Made by a program: the position numbers and the translations under genes. The notes under the pieces are model-generated. The model was not told where the DNA came from, made no database searches, and worked only from the letters and a program-made list of their open reading frames with translations. Below are positions 51,467-62,374 of a stretch of DNA of 64,000 bases, in pieces. Each line of letters begins with the position of its first letter. The stretch's first letter is position 1. Origin of the DNA: Amycolatopsis anabasis (GTDB taxonomy: Bacteria; Actinomycetota; Actinomycetes; Mycobacteriales; Pseudonocardiaceae); NCBI RefSeq assembly GCF_009765355.1, contig NZ_VTHK01000011.1:62001-126000 (forward strand), read 5' to 3'.

Positions 51467-51980
51467 GCAACGCGAAGGACAGGGTGCGCTGGCTCAGGAC
51501 GGTTGACCGTCGCGGCGCCTCCTGGACGGCCCGGACCACGGTGACGTATCCGGTGCACCGGCAGATGTTCCCGCTCAGCGCGCCGCGGATCGCGCGCTCA
51601 TCCGGTTCGGGATCGCTGTCGAGCAGGTTCCGGGTGGCGAACAGCTGGCCGGGCAGGCAGAAATCGCACTGGAATCCGTCCTCGGCCCAGAACGCCTCCT
51701 GAATCGGGTCGAGTCCCGCGCCGCCGGAGAAGCCCTCGATCGTGGTGATCTCCGCACCGTCCGCACTGGCCGCCAGGACCAGGCAGGCCTTGACGATCCC
51801 GCCGTTCATGGTCACCGGGCAGTCGCCGTTGTAGCAACCGGCGTGGGTTCCGGTCAGCGTCAGCCTCCGCCGGATCACGTCGACCAGCAACTCCCGGTCC
51901 TCGATGCCGACAGTGTGCTCGATTCCGTTGACCCGCAAGGTGATCGTGCGCGCGGGCGGTGCCTGGTCCGGGGTGTTCAT
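51456..51980 (-). CDS. 2Fe-2S small subunit of a xanthine-dehydrogenase/CO-dehydrogenase-type enzyme
   Basis: 174 aa. The N-terminal plant-type ferredoxin centre has HAGCYNGDCPVTMNG, with CxxxxC plus a further Cys in KACLVLA, and the helical C-terminal centre has QCDFCLPGQ and GNICRCTGY. CoxS-type enzymes usually have C(x)3-4GxCG in the first centre; here the motif reads CYNGDC, so the CG part is CP. The last 18 residues (STVLSQRTLSFALLGC) look like read-through beyond the normal end. ATG at 51980 overlaps the stop of the broken medium-subunit gene. The molybdenum large subunit is absent, so an active enzyme is unlikely. Confidence 0.75.
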   Translation of the reverse strand: MNTPDQAPPARTITLRVNGIEHTVGIEDRELLVDVIRRRLTLTGTHAGCYNGDCPVTMNGGIVKACLVLAASADGAEITTIEGFSGGAGLDPIQEAFWAEDGFQCDFCLPGQLFATRNLLDSDPEPDERAIRGALSGNICRCTGYVTVVRAVQEAPRRSTVLSQRTLSFALLGC

Positions 51981-52680
51981 CGGTTCGTTCCTTCGATCAG
52001 GTCGGTGACGGCACGGCGGGCGACCACTCCGGCCACCGCGCGGCGGTACGCCGCGTCGGCGAGGACGTCGCTCCAGGGGGATGGATGGTGGCCACCGCGG
52101 TGACGATCGGCCAGCTGCCTTCGCAGAGTTTCAGCTTGTGGTAACCGTTCCGGCCGGGCCGGTGCGGCACCAGCAGCGAGGCGAGGAACTCGCCGTCCGC
52201 GAGATCGGTGGTGAAGGCGCCGCGGAAGAAATCCGCGGCGGCGACGTCGCGGTACCCCGAGGTGCCGTGCACTCGCAGCGTCACGCCGAGCGCGACCAGC
52301 ACGGCGGGCACATCCGAGGACGGGTTCGCGAAACACGCCGACCCGCCGATCGTGCCGAGATTGCGCACCTGATCGCCACCGGTGACCCCGGCGGCCATCC
52401 TCGGCAGCAGCGGCGCCCTGCGCGCCAGCACCGGCGAGGCGAGCAGGTCGCGGTAGGTGGCCATCGCGCCGATTTCGACGTGACCGGCGTGCTCGGTGAC
52501 GGTGTCCAGGCCGAGCCCGCGCAGATCCACCACGTGCCGCGCGGTGATCTCGGCGCGGTGCATCATCGGCAGCAGCACGGTCCCGCCGCCGAGCACCGCC
52601 GCCTCGCCCGCGTACTCGGAAAGCAGCTCGCTGGCCGCGGCCAAGGCGGCCGGGGTGCGCCGGATCGTCACCCAGTCCAT
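51977..52680 (-). pseudogene. FAD-binding medium subunit (CoxM type), internal deletion with frameshift
   Basis: The N-terminal two thirds are normal: AAVLGGGTVLLPMM (FAD site), GDQVRNLGTIGGSACFANP, SWPIVTAVATI. Close to 52073-52090 the frame changes and sequence corresponding to roughly 60 residues is missing; the expected C-terminus, SDVLADAAYRRAVAGVVARR, continues in another frame to the TGA that overlaps the 2Fe-2S ATG. The span of 704 nt is not a multiple of 3. The protein as read straight from the ATG would end wrongly in a Ser/Arg-rich tail. Confidence 0.75.
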
Positions 52681-53217
52681 CTGCTGGGCATACGCTCCCG
52701 GGGACACCCCGGCCGACGAGTCGGTACCCCTCGACGACGGGGCGGCGGGGCCGCGGGCCCGGATGGTGCACGGCATCCGGGCGCTGGAGGAAACAGCGTC
52801 CGAAGTGGACACCGCCGTGCTGCTGCGCTTCGGTGTCCTGTACGGCCCGGGCACACCTGGTACGCGCCCGGCGGCGCCGTCGCCGCGGCCCTGGCCGGTG
52901 ACCCGGCCGCGAAGTTCCTGGGCAGCATCGAGGCCAACGACGCGGTGAGTTCCTTCGTCCACGTCGAGGACGCGGCGCGGGCCGCGGCCGACGCGCTGCA
53001 CTGGCCGGGCGGACCGGTCAACGTCGTGGACGACGAGCCCGCGCGGGCGCGCGAATGGCTGCCGGAACTGGCAACGGCACTCGGCGTGCCCGCACCCGAA
53101 CCGGCGGCCGGGCGGCAGGGCTGGGAACGCGGAGCGGTCAACTCCCTGGCCCGTTCCCGCGGCTGGCGTCCCGGCCATCCGACCTGGCGGACCGGGTTCC
53201 CGGCCCTGAACGGCTGA
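52649..53217 (+). pseudogene. NAD-dependent epimerase/dehydratase family, truncated and frameshifted
   Basis: The first frame reads GVRRIVTQSICWAYAPG through LRFGVLYGPGT; after ACAC at 52853-52856 the match continues in the frame shifted by 2 nt as WYAPGGAVAAALAG, SSFVHVEDAARA and VNVVDDEPARAREW to TGA at 53217. Removing one AC restores YGPGTWYAPGG, the family motif. The N-terminal Rossmann half with the GxxGxxG is missing; the start coincides with the antisense of the medium-subunit gene start (32-bp overlap). Clearly decayed. Confidence 0.8.
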
Positions 53218-53232
53218 CGCGCCTGCCGCCTT

Positions 53233-54294
53233 TCAGTCGTCGGCCAGCAGTTCCCTGACCCGGGGGATGACCTGTTCGCCGTACCGCCGGATCGATTCGA
53301 GCCGCTGCTCGTGCGGTAGCGCGCCGGCGCCGTACTTGAGCTGGAACCGGGACAGGCCGAGGGTGCGCACCGACCAGGCGATCTTGCGCGCGACGGTCTC
53401 CGGCGAACCGACGAACAGCGCGCCGCGCGGCCCGGCCATGGCGTCGTAGTCGGCGCGGGTCATCGGCGCCCACCCGCGCTCCGCGCCGATCTTGGCGAAT
53501 GCGGCCTGGTGGTGCGGGAAGTGCTGGGCCGCCGCGAGTTCGTCGGTTTCGGCGACGTGCCCCGGACTGTGCATGGAGATCGGCAACTCCTCGTGGCCCG
53601 CCTCCCGCAGGGCGCGCCGGTACAGCTCGGCCAGCGGCGCGAATCGCTCCGGGGACCCGCCGATCACGGCCAGCACCAGCGGCAGGCCGTACGCGGCCGC
53701 CCGGACCACCGACTGCGGGGTGCCGCCGACGCCCACCCATGCGGGCAGGCTGCCCGATTCGGTGAGCGGGAAGGCCTGTGCGCCGTCCAGCGGAGGTCGC
53801 ACGGTGCCGGTCCAGGTGACCGGCTTCTCCTCCCGCAGGTGCGTGAACAGGTCCAGCTTCTCGGTGAACAGCACGTCGTAGTCGGCCAGCGAGTAGCCGA
53901 ACAGCGGGAACGACTCGGTGAACGAGCCGCGCCCGAGCGTGACCTCGGCGCGGCCCCGGGAAATGGCGTCCAGCGTGGCGAACCGCTCGTACACCCGCAC
54001 CGGGTCGTCCGAGCTGAGCACCGTCACCGCGGTGCCGAGGCGGATCCGCTCGGTCTGCCCCGCGATCGCGGCCAGCACGACGTCCGGCGAGGACACCGCC
54101 ATCTCCGCGCGGTGGTGCTCGCCGACGCCGAGGTAGTCCACCCCCACCCGATCCGCCAGCACGCCCTCGGCCACCACCTGGCGAATGGCCTCCGCCTGGC
54201 TCACCGGCTGCCCGTTCGCGCCGTTCTCCACATCGCCGAAGGTGTCCAGGCCGAAGGTCGGCTCCCGCCGCGTGCCCAGGAATTCGTAGCTCAC
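53233..54294 (-). CDS. LLM-class flavin-dependent oxidoreductase
   Basis: 353 aa. Luciferase-like barrel: DYLGVGEHHRAEMAVSSPDVVLAAIAG, given in pieces, IRLGTAVTVLSSDDPVRV, GRAEVTLGRGSFTESFPLFGY, LPAWVGVGGTPQSVVRAA and ALFVGSPETVARKI. The substrate is unknown; bacterial relatives include alkane- and aromatic-acting enzymes. I chose GTG at 54294 because AAGGAG is 6 nt upstream and MSYEFLGTR is the usual beginning; the ATG at 54309 lies before that ribosome site. Confidence 0.85.
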   Translation of the reverse strand: MSYEFLGTRREPTFGLDTFGDVENGANGQPVSQAEAIRQVVAEGVLADRVGVDYLGVGEHHRAEMAVSSPDVVLAAIAGQTERIRLGTAVTVLSSDDPVRVYERFATLDAISRGRAEVTLGRGSFTESFPLFGYSLADYDVLFTEKLDLFTHLREEKPVTWTGTVRPPLDGAQAFPLTESGSLPAWVGVGGTPQSVVRAAAYGLPLVLAVIGGSPERFAPLAELYRRALREAGHEELPISMHSPGHVAETDELAAAQHFPHHQAAFAKIGAERGWAPMTRADYDAMAGPRGALFVGSPETVARKIAWSVRTLGLSRFQLKYGAGALPHEQRLESIRRYGEQVIPRVRELLADD

Positions 54295-54386
54295 GTTCCA
54301 CTCCTTCATGTAGTTGAACGCTCAAACACCTGGTATGCCGATAGTATTCCCGCACGCGTGGCGCCCGTGGAATGCCCGCTCCTCGT

Positions 54387-55280
54387 TCAGTTCGGTTTGT
54401 TGTCCAGGCAGCACCGGACGAAGTCCTGGATGACGGGGTTGGTGTCGCCGGCGGGCGCCCAGGCGACGCCGACCTGGCTGGGGCTGACGCCGATGACCGG
54501 CCGGTAGGTGACGCCGGGGCGGGCATAGAAGCGGGCGGCGGATTCCGGGGCGAGGGCGATGCCGTAGCCGTTGGCGATGGCGCTGAGCCAGGCGTCGGGC
54601 TGCTCGGTGACGGCGCCGATGCGCGGGGGACGGCCGTCGCGTTCGTCGGTGGCCAGCCAGTAGTCGCGCCACCGGCCCGTTTCGGGTGGGGTCGCCACGA
54701 ACGGCTCGTCCCACAGCTCGTGGAAGGCGATCTCGTCCCGGGTGGCGAGCGGGTGCCCGGTGGGGAGCGCGACCCAGCGGGGTTCGGTCAGCAGCACCTC
54801 CACGCGCAGGATTTCCTGACCGGGGAAGGGCAGCCGCAGCAGGGCGGCGTCGACGTCCCCGTCGGCGAGTCCGGCGGTCGGGTTCGACCACGAGGCCTGG
54901 CGCATGTCGACCCGCCAGCCCGGCCGGAGGCGGGTGAATTCCGTGATGATCTGCTGGGTGGCCTCGTTGGCGGCACTGGCGAGGAACCCGACCCGCAGCA
55001 CGCGGGCCGCCCGGCTGGCCGCGCCCTTGGTCTCCCGCAGCAGGCGGTCCCAGTCGGCCAGCAGGGTCGGCGCCCGCTCGGCCAGGGTCTGGCCCGGTTC
55101 GGTGAGCGCCATACCGGCGCGGGACCGCGTGAACAGCCGCACCCCGAGTTTGGTCTCCAGCTGCTTGATCTGCTTGGTCAGCGCGGGTTGGGACACGAAC
55201 AGCCGTTCCGCGGCGCGGGTGAGGTTCCCTTCCTCGGCCACGGCGGCGAAGTACCGCAGCAGCCGGGTGTCGATATCCAT
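54387..55280 (-). CDS. LysR-family transcriptional regulator
   Basis: 297 aa. Winged HTH RYFAAVAEEGNLTRAAERLFVSQPALTKQIKQLE (pieces AEEGNLTRAAERL and VSQPALTKQIKQLE) and a periplasmic-binding-like effector domain with VGFLASAANE. ATG at 55280. It is divergent from two DoxX-like genes, which it probably regulates; the 137-bp gap contains no clear LysR box that I can support. Confidence 0.88.
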   Translation of the reverse strand: MDIDTRLLRYFAAVAEEGNLTRAAERLFVSQPALTKQIKQLETKLGVRLFTRSRAGMALTEPGQTLAERAPTLLADWDRLLRETKGAASRAARVLRVGFLASAANEATQQIITEFTRLRPGWRVDMRQASWSNPTAGLADGDVDAALLRLPFPGQEILRVEVLLTEPRWVALPTGHPLATRDEIAFHELWDEPFVATPPETGRWRDYWLATDERDGRPPRIGAVTEQPDAWLSAIANGYGIALAPESAARFYARPGVTYRPVIGVSPSQVGVAWAPAGDTNPVIQDFVRCCLDNKPN

Positions 55281-55417
55281 GCCGCCAGGTTATAGCCGCA
55301 GGTATTGGACGCGAAGACGGACCGAGGCCAGGCTGGAAGCAGCGGCTCGCCCGGCACCGCAACCGCTCGAGCTCGTCGGCACCTACCGCATGTTCGGCTG
55401 AACGAAAGCACACCCCC

Positions 55418-55768
55418 ATGTTCATCGCTTATGTAGTCGTCACGACCATCACGATCGCGCTCAACGCCGGGATCGCCGTCGCGGATCTCGCCCGGGCCAA
55501 GTTCGTCCTCGCCAATTCGGCCGAGGTGGGCCTCCCGCGGTCCTGGATCCCGCCGCTCGCCGCGCTCAAGGCCGCCGGGGCCATCGGGCTCCTCCTCGGG
55601 CTGGTGGGCGTTCGGCCCCTCGGCATCGCCGCCGCGATCGGGCTCGTCCTGTTCTTCGCCGGCGCCCTCATCGCCCACCTGCGCGCTCGCGTCTTCTACA
55701 ACATCGCCTTCCCCGGGGTCTACTTCGGCCTGGCCGTCGCCTCGCTCGCCCTCGCCCTGGCGCGATGA
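55418..55768 (+). CDS. DoxX-like membrane protein, copy 1
   Basis: 116 aa with four hydrophobic helices. Patterns YVVVTTITIALNAGIAVADL, PRSWIPPLAALKAAGAIGLLLGL, and a final helix fit the DoxX-like (DUF4267-type) family. Function unknown; redox or membrane stress is a frequent guess. The ATG has no strong ribosome site. Confidence 0.75.
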   Translation: MFIAYVVVTTITIALNAGIAVADLARAKFVLANSAEVGLPRSWIPPLAALKAAGAIGLLLGLVGVRPLGIAAAIGLVLFFAGALIAHLRARVFYNIAFPGVYFGLAVASLALALAR

Positions 55769-58915
<3,147 letters not shown>

Positions 58916-58922
58916 CCCCGGC

Positions 58923-58955
58923 GTCCAGGTCGGCCGCTCGCCGGCCGACCTGGAC
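58923..58955 (+). terminator. katG terminator
   Basis: GTCCAGGTCGGCC, loop GCTCGCC and the exact complement: a 13-bp stem starting 7 nt after the stop codon. Confidence 0.85.
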
Positions 58956-58999
58956 ATCCCGGGTGCGCGCGGAGTCTCCCGGAAAAAGATCGGCGAGCG

Positions 59000-59027
59000 T
59001 GTCGATCCGCGACATTCCCCGTTCGAC
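59000..59027 (+). promoter_or_regulatory. Putative ECF42 promoter
   Basis: TGTCGA (59000-59005) followed 18 bp later by CGAC (59024-59027). ECF42 sigma factors are reported to use TGTCGA at -35 and a CGA/TC-type -10. The site precedes the DGPF-ECF42 operon by 50 bp, which would give autoregulation. Confidence 0.6.
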
Positions 59028-59077
59028 CCAGGGGTGAGAGGGTCGACGCGGGCCCCGGACACCATAGGGAGACAACC

Positions 59078-59497
59078 ATGAAGTACATGCTGATCATGCG
59101 GGCCACCGACGAGTCGTACGAGGCGTTCCAGAACGTCGACTTCAACGAGATCCTCGAGTCGATGGGGCGGTTCAACGACGAGATGATCCAGGCGGGCGTC
59201 CTGGTCGCCGCCGAGGGGCTGGACGACGCCGCCGAGGGTGTGGTCGTCGACTACTCGTCCCAGCCGCCGGTGGTCACCGACGGACCGTACGGCGAGACCA
59301 AGGAGCTGTTCGGCGGCTACTGGATCCTGGACGTCTCCTCCAAGGAAGAGGCCGTGGCGTGGGCGAAGCGGGCGCCGATGGCCGGTCCGGGCACCAAGTG
59401 CGAGATCCGCCGGGTCGCCAGCATCGACGAGTTCCCGCAGGACAACGAGTGGATCCAGAAGGAGCGGGCGTGGCGCGAAGCGACCGGCCAGCTCTGA
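59078..59497 (+). CDS. YCII/DGPF-domain protein
   Basis: 139 aa. The first strand KYMLIMRATDES and the DGPF-type motif VVTDGPYGETKELFGGYWILDV are diagnostic. DGPF proteins are frequent partners of ECF42 sigma factors; their activity is unknown. ATG follows AGGGAGACAACC. It is 12 nt upstream of the sigma-factor gene. Confidence 0.88.
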   Translation: MKYMLIMRATDESYEAFQNVDFNEILESMGRFNDEMIQAGVLVAAEGLDDAAEGVVVDYSSQPPVVTDGPYGETKELFGGYWILDVSSKEEAVAWAKRAPMAGPGTKCEIRRVASIDEFPQDNEWIQKERAWREATGQL

Positions 59498-59509
59498 AGC
59501 CCGGACGCG

Positions 59510-60805
59510 ATGGCAGACGCGGGCGGTCGTGACGCGGTCGCGGCGGTCTGGCGGATCGAGTCCGCGCGGATCGTCGGCGCGCTGGCCCGGTACACCGGCG
59601 ACTTCACGCTCGCCGAGGACCTCGCCCAGGAGGCGCTGGCCGAAGCGCTGGTGAGCTGGCCGCGTGACGGCGTGCCCCGCAACCCCGCGGGGTGGTTGCT
59701 CACCGTCGGCCGTCGCCGTGCGATCGACGCGTTCCGCCGGCGCTCCGCCCTCGACGAAAGGTATGCCGCCCTCGCCCACCACCTGGGCGAGGGCGGCGTC
59801 GCCGCGGGGAGCGCGCCCGCCGATCCGGCCCGGGACGGCGGGGACGTGCTGTGGGATCCGGACCAGATCGACGACGACGTGCTCGCGCTGATGTTCATCT
59901 CCTGCCACCCCGTGCTGTCGCGGGAGGCGAGGGTGGCGCTCACCCTGCGGGTCGTCGGCGGGCTCACCAGCGACGAGATCGCCAAGGCGTTCCTCGTCCC
60001 GACCGCCACCGTGCAGGCCCGGATCACCCGGGCGAAGAAAACCCTTGCCGCGGCCCGGGTGCCGTTCGCGGTGCCGCCCGCAGCGGAGCGGAGCGAACGC
60101 CTCGGCTCGGTGCTCAACGTGGTCTACCTGATCTTCACCGAAGGGTCCTCGGCCAGCTCCGGGGACGCTCTGATCCGGCTCGACCTCGCGCGCGAGGCGG
60201 TGCGCCTGGCGCGGGTGCTGACCCGGCTGGTGCCGGACGAGCCCGAGGTCTACGGCCTGCTGGCGCTGCTCGAGCTGACCGCGGCGCGCTTTCCCGCCCG
60301 CACCGGGCCGGACGGCGAGCCGGTGCTGCTGGAGCACCAGGACCGCCGCCGCTGGGACCGCGCCGCGATCCGCCGGGGACGGGCCGCCCTGGCGCACGCG
60401 GAACGGGTCGGCCGGGGCTTGGGCGCCTACGGCTTGCAGGCGGCGATCGCCGAATGCCACGCCATCGCCCCGTCGGTCGACGCGACGAACTGGGAGCGCG
60501 TCGTGCTCCTCTACGAGGCGCTGGGCCGGCTCGCGCCGTCGCCGGTCGTCGACCTCAACCGGGCGGTGGCGGTCTCCATGGCCCAGGGGCCCGCGGCCGC
60601 GCTGCCGATCGTGGACGAACTGGTGGCAGCCGAGGCGCTGGCGAACTCGCACCTGCTGCCCAGCGTTCGCGGGGAACTGCTCACCCGCCTGGGCCGCACC
60701 GGCGAGGCGCGCACCGAACTGGAGCACGCCGTGCGGCTGTGCGGCAACCAGCGCGAGCGGGAACTGCTGCGGCGCAAGCTCACCGACCTCGGCGTTTCAT
60801 CCTGA
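59510..60805 (+). CDS. ECF42-type RNA polymerase sigma factor with C-terminal TPR-like domain
   Basis: 431 aa. Sigma region 2 (ARYTGDFTLAEDLAQEALAEAL, then PAGWLLTVGRRRAIDAFRRR) and region 4 (LTLRVVGGLTSDEIAKAFLVPTATVQARITRAKKTL) occupy the first 185 residues. The remaining 245 residues, with VLNVVYLIFTEGSSASSG and DLAREAVRLARVLTRLVPDEPEVYGLLALLEL, are the C-terminal extension of this ECF group, which replaces an anti-sigma factor as the control element. Co-transcribed with the DGPF gene. Confidence 0.88.
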   Translation: MADAGGRDAVAAVWRIESARIVGALARYTGDFTLAEDLAQEALAEALVSWPRDGVPRNPAGWLLTVGRRRAIDAFRRRSALDERYAALAHHLGEGGVAAGSAPADPARDGGDVLWDPDQIDDDVLALMFISCHPVLSREARVALTLRVVGGLTSDEIAKAFLVPTATVQARITRAKKTLAAARVPFAVPPAAERSERLGSVLNVVYLIFTEGSSASSGDALIRLDLAREAVRLARVLTRLVPDEPEVYGLLALLELTAARFPARTGPDGEPVLLEHQDRRRWDRAAIRRGRAALAHAERVGRGLGAYGLQAAIAECHAIAPSVDATNWERVVLLYEALGRLAPSPVVDLNRAVAVSMAQGPAAALPIVDELVAAEALANSHLLPSVRGELLTRLGRTGEARTELEHAVRLCGNQRERELLRRKLTDLGVSS

Positions 60806-60835
60806 TTTCACCGGCTACCGCTACGGTCCCCGCCG

Positions 60836-61186
60836 GTGCGCGACTGGATACCGCTGTTCCAAAGCCTGGTCTGGCCGGTGCTCGTCGCGGTGCTGGCGTT
60901 CCGGTTCCGCGGGTCGCTCCGCGGGCTCGCCGACATCGTCGCCAGTCGCGTGGCGCAGGGCGCTTCCTTCGAGGCCGGCGCCTCGGACCGGGGAAGCTAC
61001 CGGTACCACAGCATCCACGTCTTCCTCGTGGGAGACGACGATCGCGAACTGGACCGCGAGGTCACCGACCGGGCAACGAACTTCGGGCTGCGGACCTCGG
61101 CCTGGGGGATGTTCAACCTCTCGGCCGACGTCCACGTGGCAGGCCGGTCGCGACCCTTGCGGCTGGAGCGGTACATCAACTTCTGA
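60836..61186 (+). CDS. Hypothetical protein with N-terminal membrane helix
   Basis: 116 aa. One hydrophobic helix (about residues 7-22, LFQSLVWPVLVAVLAF) precedes a soluble domain of unknown family with VFLVGDDDRELDREVTDRA. GTG at 60836 has no Shine-Dalgarno, but TACGGT (60822-60827) stands 9 nt upstream, so it may be nearly leaderless. I do not recognise the family. Confidence 0.45.
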   Translation: MRDWIPLFQSLVWPVLVAVLAFRFRGSLRGLADIVASRVAQGASFEAGASDRGSYRYHSIHVFLVGDDDRELDREVTDRATNFGLRTSAWGMFNLSADVHVAGRSRPLRLERYINF

Positions 61187-61201
61187 CGTGCTGATCGTGG
61201 C

Positions 61202-62236
61202 TCAGTCTTTCCCGGGTGGCCGCAGCCGGTCGGCGATCCCGGCGACGAGTTCGTAGGACCGGCGCCGGTCGGCGTGGTGGTAGACCGGGGTGGTCACCAT
61301 CAGCTCACCGGCGCCGGTGTCGTCGAGCACGGTTTGCAGGTTCTTGGCCACGGTCTCCGGGGAGCCGGTGAGGACGCTGCCGGAACGTGCGGCGATTTCG
61401 GCGCGGTCGTCGTCGGTATACGGATAGGCCGCGGCGTCCTCCGGGCTCGGCAGGCGAATCCGGTTGCCCCGCACCCGGCTGAGGACCTTCAGCCGGGTGG
61501 AACCGGCCAGCCACTCGGCGCGCTCGTCGGTGTCCGCGGCGATGACGGACACGCTGACCAGCAGCACCGGCGCCGCGGCGTGGACCGAGGGCCGGAATGC
61601 CGCGTGGTAGGCGCGCACGGCCTCCACCGCATTGGCCGGGCGGAGATGGTGCGCGAAGGCGTAGGGAAGGCCGCGTTCCCCGGCCAGCTGGGCGCTGGCG
61701 GGCGAGGAGCCGAGCAGCCAGATCGGCGGCGCGTTGCCGATGGCGGGGATCGCCGTCACCCGCGCGTCCTCGGCCGGCGCGAAGTAGCCCAGCAGCTCGC
61801 CGAGTTGCCCGGCGAAGGGCTTCGCGGTGCGCTCGGGTTCGCCGCGGACGGCGTCGACGGCCGCGGGAGGCCCGCCCGGAGCGCGGCCGAGTCCGAGGTC
61901 GATCCGTCCCGGGTGGAATGCTTCCAGCGTGCCGAACTGCTCGGCGATCACGATCGGCGCGTGGTTGGGCAGCAGCACCCCGCCGGCGCCGACGCGCAGC
62001 CGCCGGGTCGCGTTCGCCAGGTGGCCGATCAGCACCGCGGGGGCGGAACTGGCCACCCCGCGCATGCTGTGGTGCTCGGGCACCCAATACCGGTGGAAGC
62101 CCAGCCCCTCGGCCAGCCTCGCGAGGTCGACCGTCCGGTGGAGCGCCTGTCGTGCGGTGGCGCCTTCCACGATCGGCGAGGTGTCCAAAACCGACAGACG
62201 CACCCCCGCCCGCCGAGCCCCGGCCGTACCCGTCAT
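61202..62236 (-). CDS. LLM-class flavin-dependent oxidoreductase, MsnO8 type
   Basis: 344 aa. LSVLDTSPIVEGATARQAL, AEGLGFHRYWVPEHHSM, RRLRVGAGGVLLPNHAPI, GRIDLGLGRAPGG and IWLLGSSPASAQLA are the typical signature of this FMN-type subgroup. Substrate unknown. ATG at 62236 is preceded by AGGGGGATCAGGG. Confidence 0.85.
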   Translation of the reverse strand: MTGTAGARRAGVRLSVLDTSPIVEGATARQALHRTVDLARLAEGLGFHRYWVPEHHSMRGVASSAPAVLIGHLANATRRLRVGAGGVLLPNHAPIVIAEQFGTLEAFHPGRIDLGLGRAPGGPPAAVDAVRGEPERTAKPFAGQLGELLGYFAPAEDARVTAIPAIGNAPPIWLLGSSPASAQLAGERGLPYAFAHHLRPANAVEAVRAYHAAFRPSVHAAAPVLLVSVSVIAADTDERAEWLAGSTRLKVLSRVRGNRIRLPSPEDAAAYPYTDDDRAEIAARSGSVLTGSPETVAKNLQTVLDDTGAGELMVTTPVYHHADRRRSYELVAGIADRLRPPGKD

Positions 62237-62374
62237 CCCTGATCCCCCTTCGTCCGCGGCGATTATCCCGCGCTCCGCGACGTCGCTCACCTTCAGCCGC
62301 GCGGGCCGTATTGCGAACCCGCGCCGGTGCTACGGTCGATTCGCCGAACAGGGCGTGGATGACGGGGGGCGTTC

